In this document: positions 1-14,300 of the stretch, piece after piece
Layout of the letters: each line of letters opens with the position of its first letter
How positions within the stretch are numbered: position 1 is the stretch's first letter
Origin: Cotesia glomerata
Lineage: Eukaryota; Arthropoda; Insecta; Hymenoptera; Braconidae
Direction of reading: 5' to 3'
Assembly: GCF_020080835.1 (NCBI RefSeq)
Contig: NC_058163.1
Location: 27,230,131 to 27,294,130 of the forward strand
Length of the DNA: 64,000 nt
The notes under the pieces: generated by a model
What the model saw: only the letters and a program-made list of their open reading frames with translations
The model's database searches: none
Told to the model about the DNA's origin: nothing
Program-made: the position numbers and the translations under genes

Positions 1-2999
1 TTTTTTTTACTTTTTTATACGTATTTTAATGTCATGGCGTAGGCGGGTAGGTGTAGTATACTGGACAACACAAGATACGTAATTGAGTTTCTGAAATCCG
101 AAACCCCGATATGAGTGGACCACATAAGATCATTCTTCCGTGTCGTTTAATATACAACCACGTGATAATTTTATGTTCCCACTTCTCAATAATATTTATC
201 TTATTATTATTTTCTTTTTTTTCAATATCATTATTTTATATATTGTCTTTTTCACGTATAGGTATTCAATTTTTACACTAACAAATGTTTAACGTGATTT
301 CATCATCGCAATTATCACAACAACGAGAATTCACAAGTTAAAAAAACATTACTAGTAATTAAAGAAAAAAAAAAATTAAAAATAATAATAATAATCTGTT
401 TGATTTGATTTTAAAATTTAATATTCAAATAGAATTTATAAATTATTTTACATGTTATAGATCTAATTATAATTATCGATAAGGATATGAATCATAGTCA
501 CGTTATTATTATTATTATTGTTATTATTATTAATAGCAAAAAAACTGACAGTATCTGTAATAACAATGTAAGCCGATGAATGAACACTTATAACCTCAAA
601 ATTTATCAATTGTAAGTTTCGCAATATTTTAATTTATCGTAGATGAAAATAAATTGGGACTATTGATAATAATTATAATTGGTTAACATTTAAACAAGTG
701 ATAACAATAACTTTAAAACATTTCATTGATTATTTTAACCGGTTCGTTGAATGGACGGTGTTATCATTTTATTATAGCTTCTCACTATGGTTAAGAACAT
801 TAATATGTCGGTTCAGAGTCCTCAAGTATATATAAAAATAAATTACAAGCTAATTCACGTGTGATCTAACTCCTAAGATAGATGAAATTAAAATTGGTGC
901 AGAAGTTTTTTAATAATAAGCTTATAAAATCGGCAAGTGGGGCAATGGACGGCTAAGCTTAAAGGCGCTCTTTCAATTAACGAAAAATTGCAGATCTGAG
1001 TTATCGACAGTTGATTTTGATAGCGGGCGATTTGAAATTTGAAATAGTAAAATCTGATATGATCTCCCACGGAGAAGCTAGTATGCGCGTGACGTTTACA
1101 TAAATTGTCGTATACAAAAGTATAATTATTCTTGAAGCGATAGTTGCTTGCAACCTTCTCCAACAACTAAACCACAAGGTCTCTCGTGGCTTACCATTGT
1201 CGTTTACTTCTCTCTCTTTCTTTTTATTATTTTTCTCACTGTCAAATATATATGTATTTATATTTATATTTATATAGATACACATATATATATAATTCTA
1301 TTCTTGCTAACTACTATCTTAGCACGAGTCTGGAATGTATCCTCAACATAGTACAATTGCTTTCGCATTCGTTAGTTACCGAACATATACTAGGATATGC
1401 ATATGCCTAGTTATCCGTTTTTATGTGTATGGATGTGTCTATTATACTATAATTTTTATTTTTACTCTAAAATATAATAACTTATGAAAAGAAAAGCTTG
1501 TAGTATATACTATATATTAGTATGCTATTTAAAAGAAAGTCATAAAATAATATAAGGCAATCAACTCTATAGGTTAACGACTTGTTTTAAGTCTTTAGGC
1601 TGCTATGCATGTTAGACCAAAGCGCATCTAATAAAACAACGAATAGAACATGTGCTTTTAATTATCCGGGGTTGTTTTAAGTACATTAAATATTTTATTG
1701 GTTTATAAATATTTATATTGTTTTTTTTTTTTTTTATTTTTTATCTCCAAAAAAATTCCTAGATACTCTATTTATACTGCAAAAAAATTTGCTCCATTTT
1801 TTGTATCTAAAAATGAATTGAGGGTATTTTTAAAATTTCAAATCGCAAACCTTGAAGAATTTTATTCTCAAGGTGTTTTGTTTATGAAAAATAAAAATAA
1901 TAAATTGGTAAATATCAAATAATTTTCATTAATTTATAAATTTTTTCTTATAACTACTAATCTTCTGATTTACCTATAATAGAATAACACCAGTAGTGAA
2001 GTAACTACAAGATAAAAATAAGTCCCCATTTTGGTGATGCATTTTACAACCAATCTATTAAATTTCTAATCTTTTAATCAGACATACTTATTCATCGTCA
2101 TGTGTAATAAATATTTAATAATTCATCCCACAAATTATATTCTTCTGAAACGTTTTTAACCATTTCTTCAGATACAAGTCAATAATTTATATAATTTTTC
2201 AAATGAGTCAAAATTTTCACCAACGCTCTAGTTTCTGATCAGTTAAAAACCTTTTGAAGCATTCTATTCCTTCAAAGTCTTTAAAATTTTCATCAATTTT
2301 ATATTTTTATTCTTCAATGCTTCCAACTTCAGACTGCTCAAAATCTATCAACAATTAGTTATGCTAATGCTGATGATTAAACTTCAAGAACAAGAAGTTG
2401 AAGCGTGCCAATTAACTTAAATGAAGACAAAAAATTCTTTATTTAAGAATTTTTCACTCAAAACAAGAAAATAAACTTGTTAAAATTTATTCATTTGATT
2501 GAAGTAATTTTTTTTTCTGCGTATCTATTTTTCAAATAACAATATCAAGAAACAAAAAATAAGACAGTATAGCAACTACCAAGTTGTACAGTAAGTCAAA
2601 AATTATCAGGCCACGAGAAAATAAAAAAAAAAAGAACCCAGAACGAATAATCCAGTGGCTGGAGATACTCGTTTTCGCTTTGGCCCGGGTCCACCTTGAA
2701 ATAAAACCACTTTCGGCGACTTTCACCGCTACGCCTAGTGTACCATACACCATACTCTCTTACCTCTAGTGAAATGCCTGTACACCAAGCTCTTTCCTTT
2801 TATTTATTATTTACTTCATACTAAAAAATTCTCATACACGCGTATCATAATCGCATATAAATATACTTAAATCTACCTGTACCAAATCTTTCTCGTCTTG
2901 ATCGTAATTATTTATTTCTGAGTACCGGTATCTTAATTATATTAAAAAGTCATATGTATATTAAAGAAAATAAGAATACTTGGGTGTACTCTACATATA
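1..2999. other. 5' flank of Pdp1, no gene seen
   Basis: AT-rich sequence with homopolymer and short microsatellite runs. No exon on either strand is supported by both coding content and splice sites; open frames here are short and low-complexity. Two perfect E-boxes, CACGTG, lie at 159-164 and 856-861, in the distal upstream region of the Pdp1 first exon. The stretch 2585-2770 is less AT-rich but I can assign it no role. Confidence 0.5.
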
Positions 3000-3706
3000 A
3001 TTGTCAGTCGAATACGGAAATTCCTCTTGGTTGGCGACTCGAAGGTGAGAAGGGGTGCCGCGGATCCTCGGTAGGGATATGATACATACAATATAGACAC
3101 GCTCATCGATAGTTTGTTTGTATTGTAAAAGTATGAATGTGTTGTTAGCCTGCGCGATTTAAAGAGACGATACGAGTGGGGAAGTATCGCGGTGGGTATA
3201 GAAGAGAGAATCGGTTAAGATATAAGCCCACTATACGGACTTTGAGTAGAAGTTGAGTGGGGAACATGATCGTACAGAAGTGGAGGCGGTACACGGTGGT
3301 ATAGGCCGTTTTACTGAGCGTGGGGCCGTTTGACGGTCCGATCTCGACCGGTGGCCGTGTGCCGCTAGTAGTGTCTCGTTGATCGCGAACCTAGCGCGAC
3401 ACGCGCCCAAATTTACCCGGAGACTGTCTTAATCACAGACTGTGCCGGGTTTATAACTTTCCATTCCATTTTAAGTTTAATAATTTTATAAAATAAAATA
3501 AAATAAAATAAACAAAAAATCCGTGAAAATATGAACGCGTTAATTCGCGGATAATTTATAAAAATGATTTGCAATAAACACTTGTGAGTGAAGTGATTGA
3601 TTTGACAATTATAAACAGACAGTGAATGTTGGGTGGATTTAATTTAGATTTAATTTTTTTTTACCATTAATTATTAATAATTGATTGTTAATCAACAAAC
3701 TGTGCA
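3000..3706 (+). promoter_or_regulatory. Probable promoter and 5' UTR of Pdp1
   Basis: This block is clearly richer in G and C than the flanks, especially 3030-3420, and directly precedes the ATG at 3707. There is no good reading frame in it. Location and composition suggest a promoter followed by a 5' UTR. I see no splice acceptor that must lie between it and the ATG, so the first coding exon may be continuous with it. The transcription start cannot be fixed from sequence. Confidence 0.45.
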
Positions 3707-4031
3707 ATGGAGTACCAACAATTAGTGTCACCTTCGGTAACTGTAGTGCAGCATGGACCCCACCACCCTCAGCCGCCCACACAACCCCAATCCCAACAAC
3801 AGCCCCATCATCAGCCGCAAAACCAATCACAAGTTGTTCCACCCTCGCACCCTCACATTGTCCTTGCACCTGCGCATCAACCCCAGCCACAACCGCCTCC
3901 AAATCTGCCTCCACCTACCACTCACGCTCACCAATTGCATCCACCCTTACCGCCTATACACGACGACAGTACCAGCTCAAGGTGGACACAGTACCAGCAC
4001 ATATGGCGACAACATCATGTTTATATCAATG
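3707..4031 (+). CDS. Pdp1: Pdp1 first coding exon, Gln/Pro/His-rich
   Basis: Starts with ATG GAG after a good context and ends at a GTGAGG donor in phase 1. Its extra G completes a glycine with GT of the exon at 13457. The product is low-complexity and not conserved in the way of the downstream exons, so it is the least certain part of the model. The frame stays open past the donor to 4186, but that extension is intronic in composition. Confidence 0.72.
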
Positions 4032-7000
4032 GTGAGGTTTATGTAATGATCTGGTTTATTAATCTTCGGAGTTGCTACCATCAGTTTTTTAAAGTTTTAT
4101 ATTATATATGTTGGCCAATAGTTTTTCCAATAGACATAATATATTATGTCATGGTCAGTGGAAAATTTTTGGACTTACAAGCCTAGATTTGAGATTCTGG
4201 ATAAAGGGGATGAGATAGAGGAAAATATGATAATGCTTATGCTTTTTCTGTATCTTCAATATTTTACCCAAAATTTTGATACAAACTTAACAAACATTGT
4301 TGTGGTGATTGGTAACTCCGAAAAAATTCTTCTTTGGAGCGTTAAAATTCTAAATTATGAATCCAGAATTTTGCTACCAAAGTTTGTATCACAAAAAACT
4401 GACCAAAATTTTCTTTTTAAAATATTTTAAGACTCATTCAGACTTAAAATTCGCGACAAAAAGTATATAGCAGACACTTTAATGCAGAGAGCGCAAGGCT
4501 GATCAAGTCTAGGCACGCCCACCTGTTGCCTCGTCGAACTCTATACAATATTTCCAGTGTAAATTATGAACACCCGAACGCCAGAATAATAAATCATGAT
4601 AGCGGAAGTCCAATGCTCGTATTACAAATAAAAGTACCAACACATTATTACACCAGGTATACTAAAATTCGCGAGAATAATTGCAGAAGTAGGAAACGCG
4701 TATGAATCACGTATTATACAACGGGCTTTAAAGAATTTGATTATTATCTGTTTACGTGGACTAAATTTAATTTCTTTTGATCGGTTGACAATCGCAGGGA
4801 TAGGCTGTCTGACTATTGGATATACCCGGCCTATCCTGTCCGCTTTTTATTTATTTTATTTATTTTATTTATATATTATACATCATTCAGCTATTTTAAC
4901 CTTATCCATCCCAGGTAATTAGTATTACCACTGGCAATAACCCGATTAATTTATTTTTAGAAAATTTTTGTACAATATTACACTCTCATTAATACAAATA
5001 TACATTATTTTTATTAGATTATGATATTTTTAACAATTTATAAAATAATCAATCAATAATCCAGCGCTAAAACATAATATTTCTATTTCTTCCTATTATT
5101 TTAATGTCAGCTCTACGGGAAATGACGTACATAGATGGCGCGTCAGTAAGAACGCGCAATTTGAAATAAGATAGTGAATTAGGCTTATCGCCGATAGATA
5201 AAACTTGTTTCGATATTTTAAATACATTTATTGATAATTGAAAAAATTGTTTTATTCTATTTCAATACTGAAAAAGAATAAATATTTAAGAATAATTATT
5301 TTAAAAGGGTGAAAATAAAAAATACAAGCTTTTTAAATAAGTAAATGAATCACTTGATTTAATATTGCTGGTATATTCTCTTAAATGGTTTATTTATTGC
5401 TGAATAAAATAAAATAAATTTAATCTAAAAAATGTTTGCGAGGACATCGAAAGAGTGAAAGGGGTGATGTGATTACAATACCGCGTGATAACAATAACAA
5501 TTTAGATCAAAAGACGTGTCAGATTAGATGTTAATCTTACGATAAAAGACACTATGACCCAGTGACCATAACCCGACCTTTCACGAGGCCACACTCACAC
5601 TATAATAATAATAATAATAATAATCAGTGACCTAAACGAAGTGAAGCCTTACCACAAGAATTGATGCATTGCCGACCCACCTCGTCCGTTAGTAATATAT
5701 AATAACAACGCCCGTTTACAATTTAAATCTTATTCATTGTTCATTATCATTTATATTTATTCGAACCGACGACTCAACTTTTTATGTTATTAAAAATTAA
5801 AAATAATCGCCCATATCTATTTTGTATAACAAAATTCGCTTTTTTGTTTGCTCAAATAATCGATGTTTACTTTTTTAATATTATATATATATATATATAT
5901 ACATGTACATACATATCTACTAATGAAAGTAAGAAGATAAATTTGACCTAAATAAGTAGTATATTGGTTAACAAGTCTTACAGTCGGGCTTCATGGATAT
6001 TTTCTATGTATACATCTTTAACTTTTAACCTTTATTTTTATTTTTTTAACCCATTTATTATATTTTTCGTAAACGTTATGTTTCATTAACTTAATTAATT
6101 ACTTCGATTAGATTAAAACTAAAAATAAATATCAATAATCCAATTATTTATTTTTATAATTTTAAGTCTGTTAATTCTAATCATTAATTTTCAATCACCG
6201 CTTTAAATAAATTTATTGGTTATTTTAAATTATTGGTAAAACACAATTACCACAAGCTATAAATTACTTTAAGGAAGAATTTATGTTAAATAATTTCAAG
6301 TGATTAAACTATTGACAGAATAATAATCATAAATCCCAATGTTCATATTTTTTTTTTCTTTTTTTAAGAAACTTATTATATTAAATATTTATTATTATTA
6401 ATTGTAAATATGTTTGTTTAAAAAAACATTTTTTAAACACTTGCAGACTATCGATGCGACCCGAGACCCAGCCGCCTAGACCTCGATGATAATAATTTAA
6501 GCAAAACAAAAAACTCAAATTAGTTTTTATTTAGCGACGGAAAATTTTATGTTAATTTTTTTTAGTTTAAAAATACGCTAATAACTTGACTAGTTTTTGC
6601 ATGTTTCAACAAAAATATCGGGTAACAGTTTATTTGTAGTGAAATTACCTTGTATAGCTGGTGTCAGCCTGAAAAATTCATCACCGGATACTAGTTTTTA
6701 AAGCGATAAAAACTCGATAATTATAAAAACAAACAAAATTAAATAATTACTGATATACAATAGTACGTTGTTGAATATTAAAATAAAACTTTTCAATAAT
6801 TACTTTTAGAACATTTACACTGAAAATAGAAGAAAATAAAAAGGCTTACTTTAGTCAAAAAAGTTTTTAAAAAATTATTTTTTTCATCTCAAAAATTAGT
6901 TTTTTTAAATATAAATTATAAATAAGCCAGAAAGTTTATAAATTTTTGAAGAATTCGTTGAATATCTTTAAATCACTTGATCGATCAATTCCAAAACAAA

Positions 7001-10000
7001 ATCGGTTGGATAATTCTTTAAAAGCTTTCGATTGTCGCAAGAATGATCAAAATCGATAAATTTATTCGAGAGATATTATTGTACCATTAACTTGAAAACT
7101 ACTTTCAGAAATGGCCTAAAAATGGTGTTGTTGCTTCATTATAATTGCAATGTTCAAATAGTTTCAGAGATATTGTTATCTGAATTTATAATTAATTATA
7201 AATCTTTATTTTTGTCAATTGTTTATCGATTCAAACATTTGAATATTATAAAACAAAATTTCCAACTAAATTAGAGTTATTATTAATTAATCTTTAGTAT
7301 TTAAGATCAACAATAACAGTATTGTCTCTTTATTAATGTCATTATGTCATCAAACAACCCAAATTTAAAAATATATTCTCTAATAACTTCTACAAACGCA
7401 ATGGGATTAATTAATCAAATGAACGTGAGACAGTAAATTATAAAAACATAAACTTTCAATCGAACAAATTAAAGAAAAATATATATATATATAGATAGTA
7501 TTTAAAGTACGTTAAGTTGTTAAGTGACCGTTTTCACTTTCATGCTCGCTCGCAATATTATTGTTAATATTTAATCTCTTTATCTCAAGCAATAAAAAAA
7601 TCACATAATATTTAAATACTTCCGTCAATATTAAATTGAAAATATGTTGTGTTGAAAATAAACGAACAGTTGAAACAAAAAGTTTAATAAAATGTTAAAT
7701 GTCTGGTAGAAAGCGTGTGTAGCGTTTAGGATACAAATGCAAGTATTATAAATCCAGGAGTACAGAGTAAGAGTAAAAGTGTTAAAAGTAAATGATAAAA
7801 GTAGGCATATGTATATAAATATATTATATGGATGTATAAATGCGTGTGAGTCTTTGAGGAAATTTGCAAATGTTTTGTGAGAACACAGCCAGCCCGAGAG
7901 AAAGAGAGATGGAAATCACAAGGTGTCTATTCCCAACATTCTCGTATCGGTGTGGGCTGTGATTACTTTCTCCAGGAGACCTGAAGAACTTAGACCGAGA
8001 AGTATATTCTCTTCCGGGTTGAGTCAAACCTTTACTTTTTTACATTAATATAACTGAACCCTGTTATTTTTGGTTAAATTAACCGCTAATGCAGTGTAAT
8101 TTAAAACAATACCTTTAGTAAGGAGGATTTTTAAATGTTAAATTGGTTAAATTTTGAGATTTTGCTTCAGCAAATTAAGAGTAAGATCAAAAGTATTATT
8201 CGTTGACGGTGAAAGCGAAAGTCATGTGACTTCCTAGTCAAACAAGGAAGCTAAGAGCAATATGCTGCGGGAACACGCACACTGCATAATTAATTATACT
8301 GTTGATGAAATATATACTTAACTTTTATTTTAAAATTTACAAAAATTTAATCGCCTGTTTAAAGGCAATTCTTTGCAATTATTAAAAATTAATATTATAA
8401 TATTATAATTATTCTTCTCGGTGGTCCGAACAACGCGACTATACATCAGTAATTGGATTACCAATTAAATATATTATTTATAAGCTCGCTATCTAAATGA
8501 CTCAATTTTTGTTGATAAGTTTATGAAGCTCGGTAATGTTATCTTGTCTTGTATTGAATATTTAAAATGAGGATATGAAAGTGGTGGTTAATGATAATAT
8601 AAAAAGCCTTAGACCTGCAAATATCGTTGTAATTTAGGGTGATAAATAATTTAGCCGTACCGGTTATTTTGCAGTGATCGAAATAGATTAGCATAGACGG
8701 ATATCGAGTCTAATGTCCTTGACACGCATCATCTGAAGGAATAGAAGATGAGTTTGTGTCATATGCGACAGCTGTTAAGAATTAATTTTAGATAACATGT
8801 TTTATACATTTATAGTTGTGTATGTATTTATAAGTGTACGTTAATCGACAGTCGGTAGTCGGTATTAAAATTCTTCATTTCATTATATATAATTATTATT
8901 GTAATTTTAATTTATTTTTTAAGAGCGATACACTATCGAGGTTTTAGCTTCTGTACTGCTCTTCATGGAAAAAGTTTGTCAATTAAGACTAACTGTTCCG
9001 TTCTTCGTCATTTGTTCCGTGTCATTTTTTACAAACTTTCTTTCTTTTTTTTTGCGGGTTACGTAATTCCACTTGTCTCATACTTTTTGCTCTATTTCTT
9101 CAGTTTTTATTGATATTTTTTAATATATTGCTACTCACTTTTTTTTTTCTTTTTGTTATTAAATTTATTGATCGAAGAGCTAAGTCAACTTCTTGTTTGA
9201 ATTAATCTATTGACAATTTGGACATAAATTAGGAAGCAAACAAGTGCAAATTAAAATATTGCTAATTTTATTTTTATTTATAGGAAAAGTATTAATTTTT
9301 TTTTGTTAACATTTTAATTAAAATGTACTTTAACGATTATTAAAATTTAAACAACAAATTGATATAATTGAATTATTTTTTAAACACTTTAGCTTCTTCA
9401 AAGTTTAGACAGTCACAAAAAGTTTAACAATTTATTATTTTCTCTTTCAAAATATTTGTCTGAAGATAATTATTCTTTAGAAGTAAATAAATGATTTAAA
9501 GTTTATTTTTTGGGGATTAAGAGAATTTAAGTGATTGTAACGATTAGTAGAAGAACTTTTGATTCTCTATAAAAAGATAATTTATTAATTTATTAATGAT
9601 AAATTTTTGAGGACTTGAGTCTTTAAAATATTCAACAGTTGATACTTTTTCTCTTCTTATTTATTGCCTATTACTAATATAACGTATCGTAAGAAGTTCA
9701 AAAGAAGGGGAGACGGCAGTACCACGAGAAAGTTTGAAAGTGAATTGTCCAAGCTTGACCCACCTTTCATTCGCCGGATTCGATCATACAAAACCCGAAT
9801 TTATTAACATATTTGGTCAGTAAAAAATGGTTTATATAAAAATGAAATTTCGTTTTTAAATAAATTATTTTATCCAATTAATCTCTGTCAATGAATTCTA
9901 TTTAATTAAAATTTTATTTCATTCAAATAAATTATTTATTAAATTTCAAAATTGCATCACTGGTACAGGTAGACGGTGTGCTAATTAAATTGCAATATCT

Positions 10001-11306
10001 GATTGGCCATGACCATGATCTTACATCTTGTGTATAAAATTTTGCAATTTAATCTACTGGTAATTTGATTACTTAATTTTTATAAATTAATAAAATTAGT
10101 TTTTGTCTAATTTACAAACAATTAAAATTTTTTGCAATTGGGAAATTTTTTGGTTTGAGCCAAAAAGCCCGGAAATTAAAAGAGCTCAATAACTTCCTGC
10201 TTGGGTTAAGCGTTAAAATCGTGTTTCAGTTAAGTGACTCGCGCCACAAAGGCCCAAAGGGAAAGTAGCATAAGCAACTTTCACTGCCTACTGGCAAGCA
10301 TACCGTAGCACTTGCTACCCTCTCTCTTAAACTTTTATTTTTCATCGTATTTTACTTCCTCAACATCTACTCTTGTAGTTTACTCTTTAACAAATCATAA
10401 ACTACAATTCATTTTTTTAACCAACGCGGTAATTATTATCCGAATAAAATTTAATTACTATCTACTATAACTTTGCAGATAATAAGTATAATTAACGTCT
10501 GAGAAAAATTATCAAAAAAAAAAAAAGCGTATTTATTTTTTAAACTACAGAAAATTTTATTTATATTTACTTATAATTATAATCTCTCATAAAATTTAAA
10601 TTTATCGGTTGGCTGATAAAGTTAGCTTTTAAATTATTATAAATTATTATAATCGTACAAGCCAATAATTTCTTCATTATATTGCACGCCTCATAGCGCG
10701 AAGCGCGTGAGGTTGTGCTTTATACTCGACTAGTCAAGGTCAAGCAATTTTGTGATCTTTAAATAGCTCTATCCCAATCATATTACACTTATACAATGAT
10801 ATAAGTAGATGTACACCGGAAAAACACTTAAATTAAACCATCTTTTACTTTATAAAATCATTTCATGTTGCTATTTTGGAAAAAAAAAACGTTTTGAATT
10901 TATAATTTTTTTTTTTTTTAATCAATTACACAATTAATTTTTTTCTTAAAAAATGAATGAGCGTCATGAGGCGTGCACTTTTGGATTTTCCAAACTTTTT
11001 TAAAACTACTATTATAAAATAAAACAATTGTTCTTTCATATTAACATATATAATTATTATCTGCATAAAAATAATCTTATTTAACGAATTTTAATTAAAT
11101 CATCATATTTTCAATAATATAATCAATTTATAAAATAATAGTGGAGAAAATAGGGTTAGAACAATATATTTATATTTTTTCCCGCTATTTTAACATTGCC
11201 ACTACGGGAAATGACGTACATAGATGGCGCTTCTTAGCGCGCGTAATTTAAAATAGCAAAATTGATATTAGTTACCAATATTAATACTTTTTAATGCTAA
11301 TTAAGT

Positions 11307-11348
<42 letters not shown>

Positions 11349-14300
11349 GACGTTATATCGAATTAACTAATATACCATTTCTTACTTGTTGAAAACCTAA
11401 GTGTGAAAAACAATACATAATTAATTAAATGTAAATTATCAGAATGGAGTGATAATGAATAAGGATATGCTTTTATAAAAGTTATTATAAATAAATAAAA
11501 ACAAACGATCAAATGAATGATGTGGGATCTTTGATCAAGTCCTCTGTTAGACGTGGCCAAGGACGACAGCATTTCCTCTACTCCGAATCGCGTTCCGCGT
11601 TCCACACCTTCTTGTAATTCATCAAGATACCTATAAATATATCCGCCGGCAGCCGCTTTCTCATTCGTTTTTAATTTTCGATTTTAATTACTCATTTGTA
11701 TTGATTTTTTTTTTTGAAAAAACTCGCTGAAAGATAAGCCGTTAATAAATGTATCAAACTGCAAATAAAATAATATATATTGTATGGAAAACTAGTTGAA
11801 GTGGTTCTCGTTGAACCGTGACTAGTCTATCAAGGATACAAGGCTGAGATTACATCGTCAACTTTATATACTTATATATTATTATTAATGCGAATGTGGG
11901 AATGAAAGTGAATCTCTGTTTTTATCCAGTATATCTATTGAATTTCATTTATTATACGAATTAACACTTAATCTTTTTTTTTTTTTTTAATTGCTCGTTA
12001 TTAATAATTAATTATTGTTGTTGTTGTTGTCTAATCAAGAGGTTTTGTTTTAAGAAAACTTATTCATTTATTTGTAAGGTTTTTACTTTATTTAATCGAT
12101 ACTAGCATTTATTTCTTGCTCGATGATTAAAGGAAGTAATTATAATAAAAAAAAAAAATTAAATTTTTTATTGAGCCATGGTTTTATAGTTAGCATATAA
12201 TTTCATTTTTTATTAAGTTTATAAATTATAATTACTAATTTTAGTTCAATAATTTACGATAAATTGTTTAGAATGTAATTATTCATATTATTTTATTTTA
12301 TGGTGTTAATTTTTTACTTCAGAAAAGGTTTAGTGTAACGCGGACATTAAAAAGTAATTACTTTTAAGTTTTACATAGTTTTTCTTTTTATTACTGGTGA
12401 TAAAAAAAATTAAAAAAAAAAAAATACTTCTATCAAGAAAATTTTCTTGACACAAAAATAATTTTAAATTTTAATAAATTCTTAAACAAAAAAAATTTAT
12501 CTAAAGATTTAAATAAAAATAAAAATTTACTTTTTAAACATTAAAATAAAATACTTAGTTTTTTTTTAATAAAATTTATCAACAAAAAGGAATTAAAAAA
12601 AAAAAAAAATCCCAAATTTTTCCATCAACACGTTTGACTAAAAAATCATTTGAATAATGTCACAAAAATAAACTAGCGCAGCAATAAATAATTAATAATT
12701 CGCCAGAATATTTCCAATGACAATCACGCATTCAATATTAATGACAACAATGATAATTAATACGATAAAGGCAATAAAGTTCCCAACAAAGTTGCACAAA
12801 AAAAAAAGTATTAAATAAATATTGCGTACTAAACAGTCTAGGTAACAACTCATATCAATACTTAACATAAAAATCCGAACAACTAAACAACACAACTCAA
12901 CATCACAGTCCAGCCTGTAATTTAGTTCAAGGCTAGGCTCTCGGACTAAAACCTCTCTGCGGAACTAATCTCTGTACAGGCGTACACCGGTGCTACGCTT
13001 CACTAGCCCACCAGCAAAAACCCGGTATACATTTACGTCTAGTACTTTTAATTCAATGTCCAAAAAATGTGAATTTAAGCAGCAGCAGCAGCAATTGAAG
13101 AAATCAAATCATCAGTGCTTTATTATTAATTTTATTAAGTTTTTAAATTCACAGACTAGTTATACTTCTATACTTTAATTAAACCAGATAATAAAAGCAA
13201 TGTTACTTCTGTTGGAGTTATTATATTTTTTTCTAAATTCAAGTGTAAAGCTGGTGTTGGACAGTGGCGTGACAAGCATGCTCTCGTAGCCTTGACAGTC
13301 GACCCGCAATGCCGTTCTCCTGCGTGTAAAAATCACCTAAGTCGTCACATATAACTTAGACTTAGTTTCTAATGCTTCATTCAATACTTTTGGAATATTT
13401 AATTTAAATAAATAAATTTTTTTTAAATTGTAATTAATGAAAATTTTAATTTACAGGTAAACAAAATAAAGATGGACCAGAGGAAAAAAAAGACGCGGAC
13501 GGTGAATTGTGGGGCAATGTGGAAGCACAAGCCGCCTTCCTCGGTCCCAATTTATGGGATAAAACCCTGCCTTATGATGCCGACCTGAAGGTATTAAATC
13601 ATGTATGTATTACGACGGAAAGAAAGAATAATAAACGCTCAAATGAAACCATCCAAAATAGTGTAAAAATTAAATTAATAATTAAATAAAAAATAATGTA
13701 GGTAAGATGTCAACAAAAGTAACCCAACTAATGACTGGCTGGATTTCCCTTACCTATTTGATTCGAATATAATGTATATTATTTAGATTTAGATTTATTT
13801 ATTTTCTTATTTTTTATCATACTTCCCGTTGTTGAGGCACGCAAAGTTATGCAACGTTGTAAAAAAATATTGCGCTAGTAGAGCTGTGAGACTTCCTGGA
13901 TTTGTGAAAACAAGGAAGCTTGGAATACTTGCCGCTGGTCTAGCACACACTTGTATACTTGGTTACTTGTACTCTAGACTACTCTTTTATACTTAATACT
14001 CAATACTTTGCTGCAAAAGAATGAGTATGAGTATAATATAAGAATCTAAACAACCAACCAACCGACAAGACTTTCACCCTCCGTGATATCGTCACGCCTA
14101 CAATCGCGATTTTGTCCTTTTGTTCTTGCATTTTTTTTTTTTTTTGTTACTAATACAATAATTTTTGATTGTTAAAATAATAACTATAATTATTCTAATA
14201 AATTTTTGGATGATTTTTTTTTATTTTGACGTTTTTGCATGCGAATCTGGTGGATCCAAATTATTATTTTATTTCTAGTTCAATAATTTTCCAAATTACT

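Larger units (their letters stand above)
4032..13456 (+). other. Large intron 1 of Pdp1
   Basis: About 9.4 kb of AT-rich intron. Contents I can name: a 29-bp sequence repeated exactly at 5113-5141 and 11202-11230; a PAR-bZIP consensus site at 9058-9067; an inverted-repeat element at 10683-10977; a poly-A run at 11313-11346; and less AT-rich islands around 7840-8030, 11520-11610 and 12900-13060. The islands could be alternative promoters or enhancers. No alternative first exon in the needed phase 1 could be established. Confidence 0.5.

Noticed and set aside
12990..13178. Possible alternative Pdp1 first exon
   Set aside because: It starts at GTG, lacks a phase-1 donor and has no resemblance to known Pdp1 N-termini.
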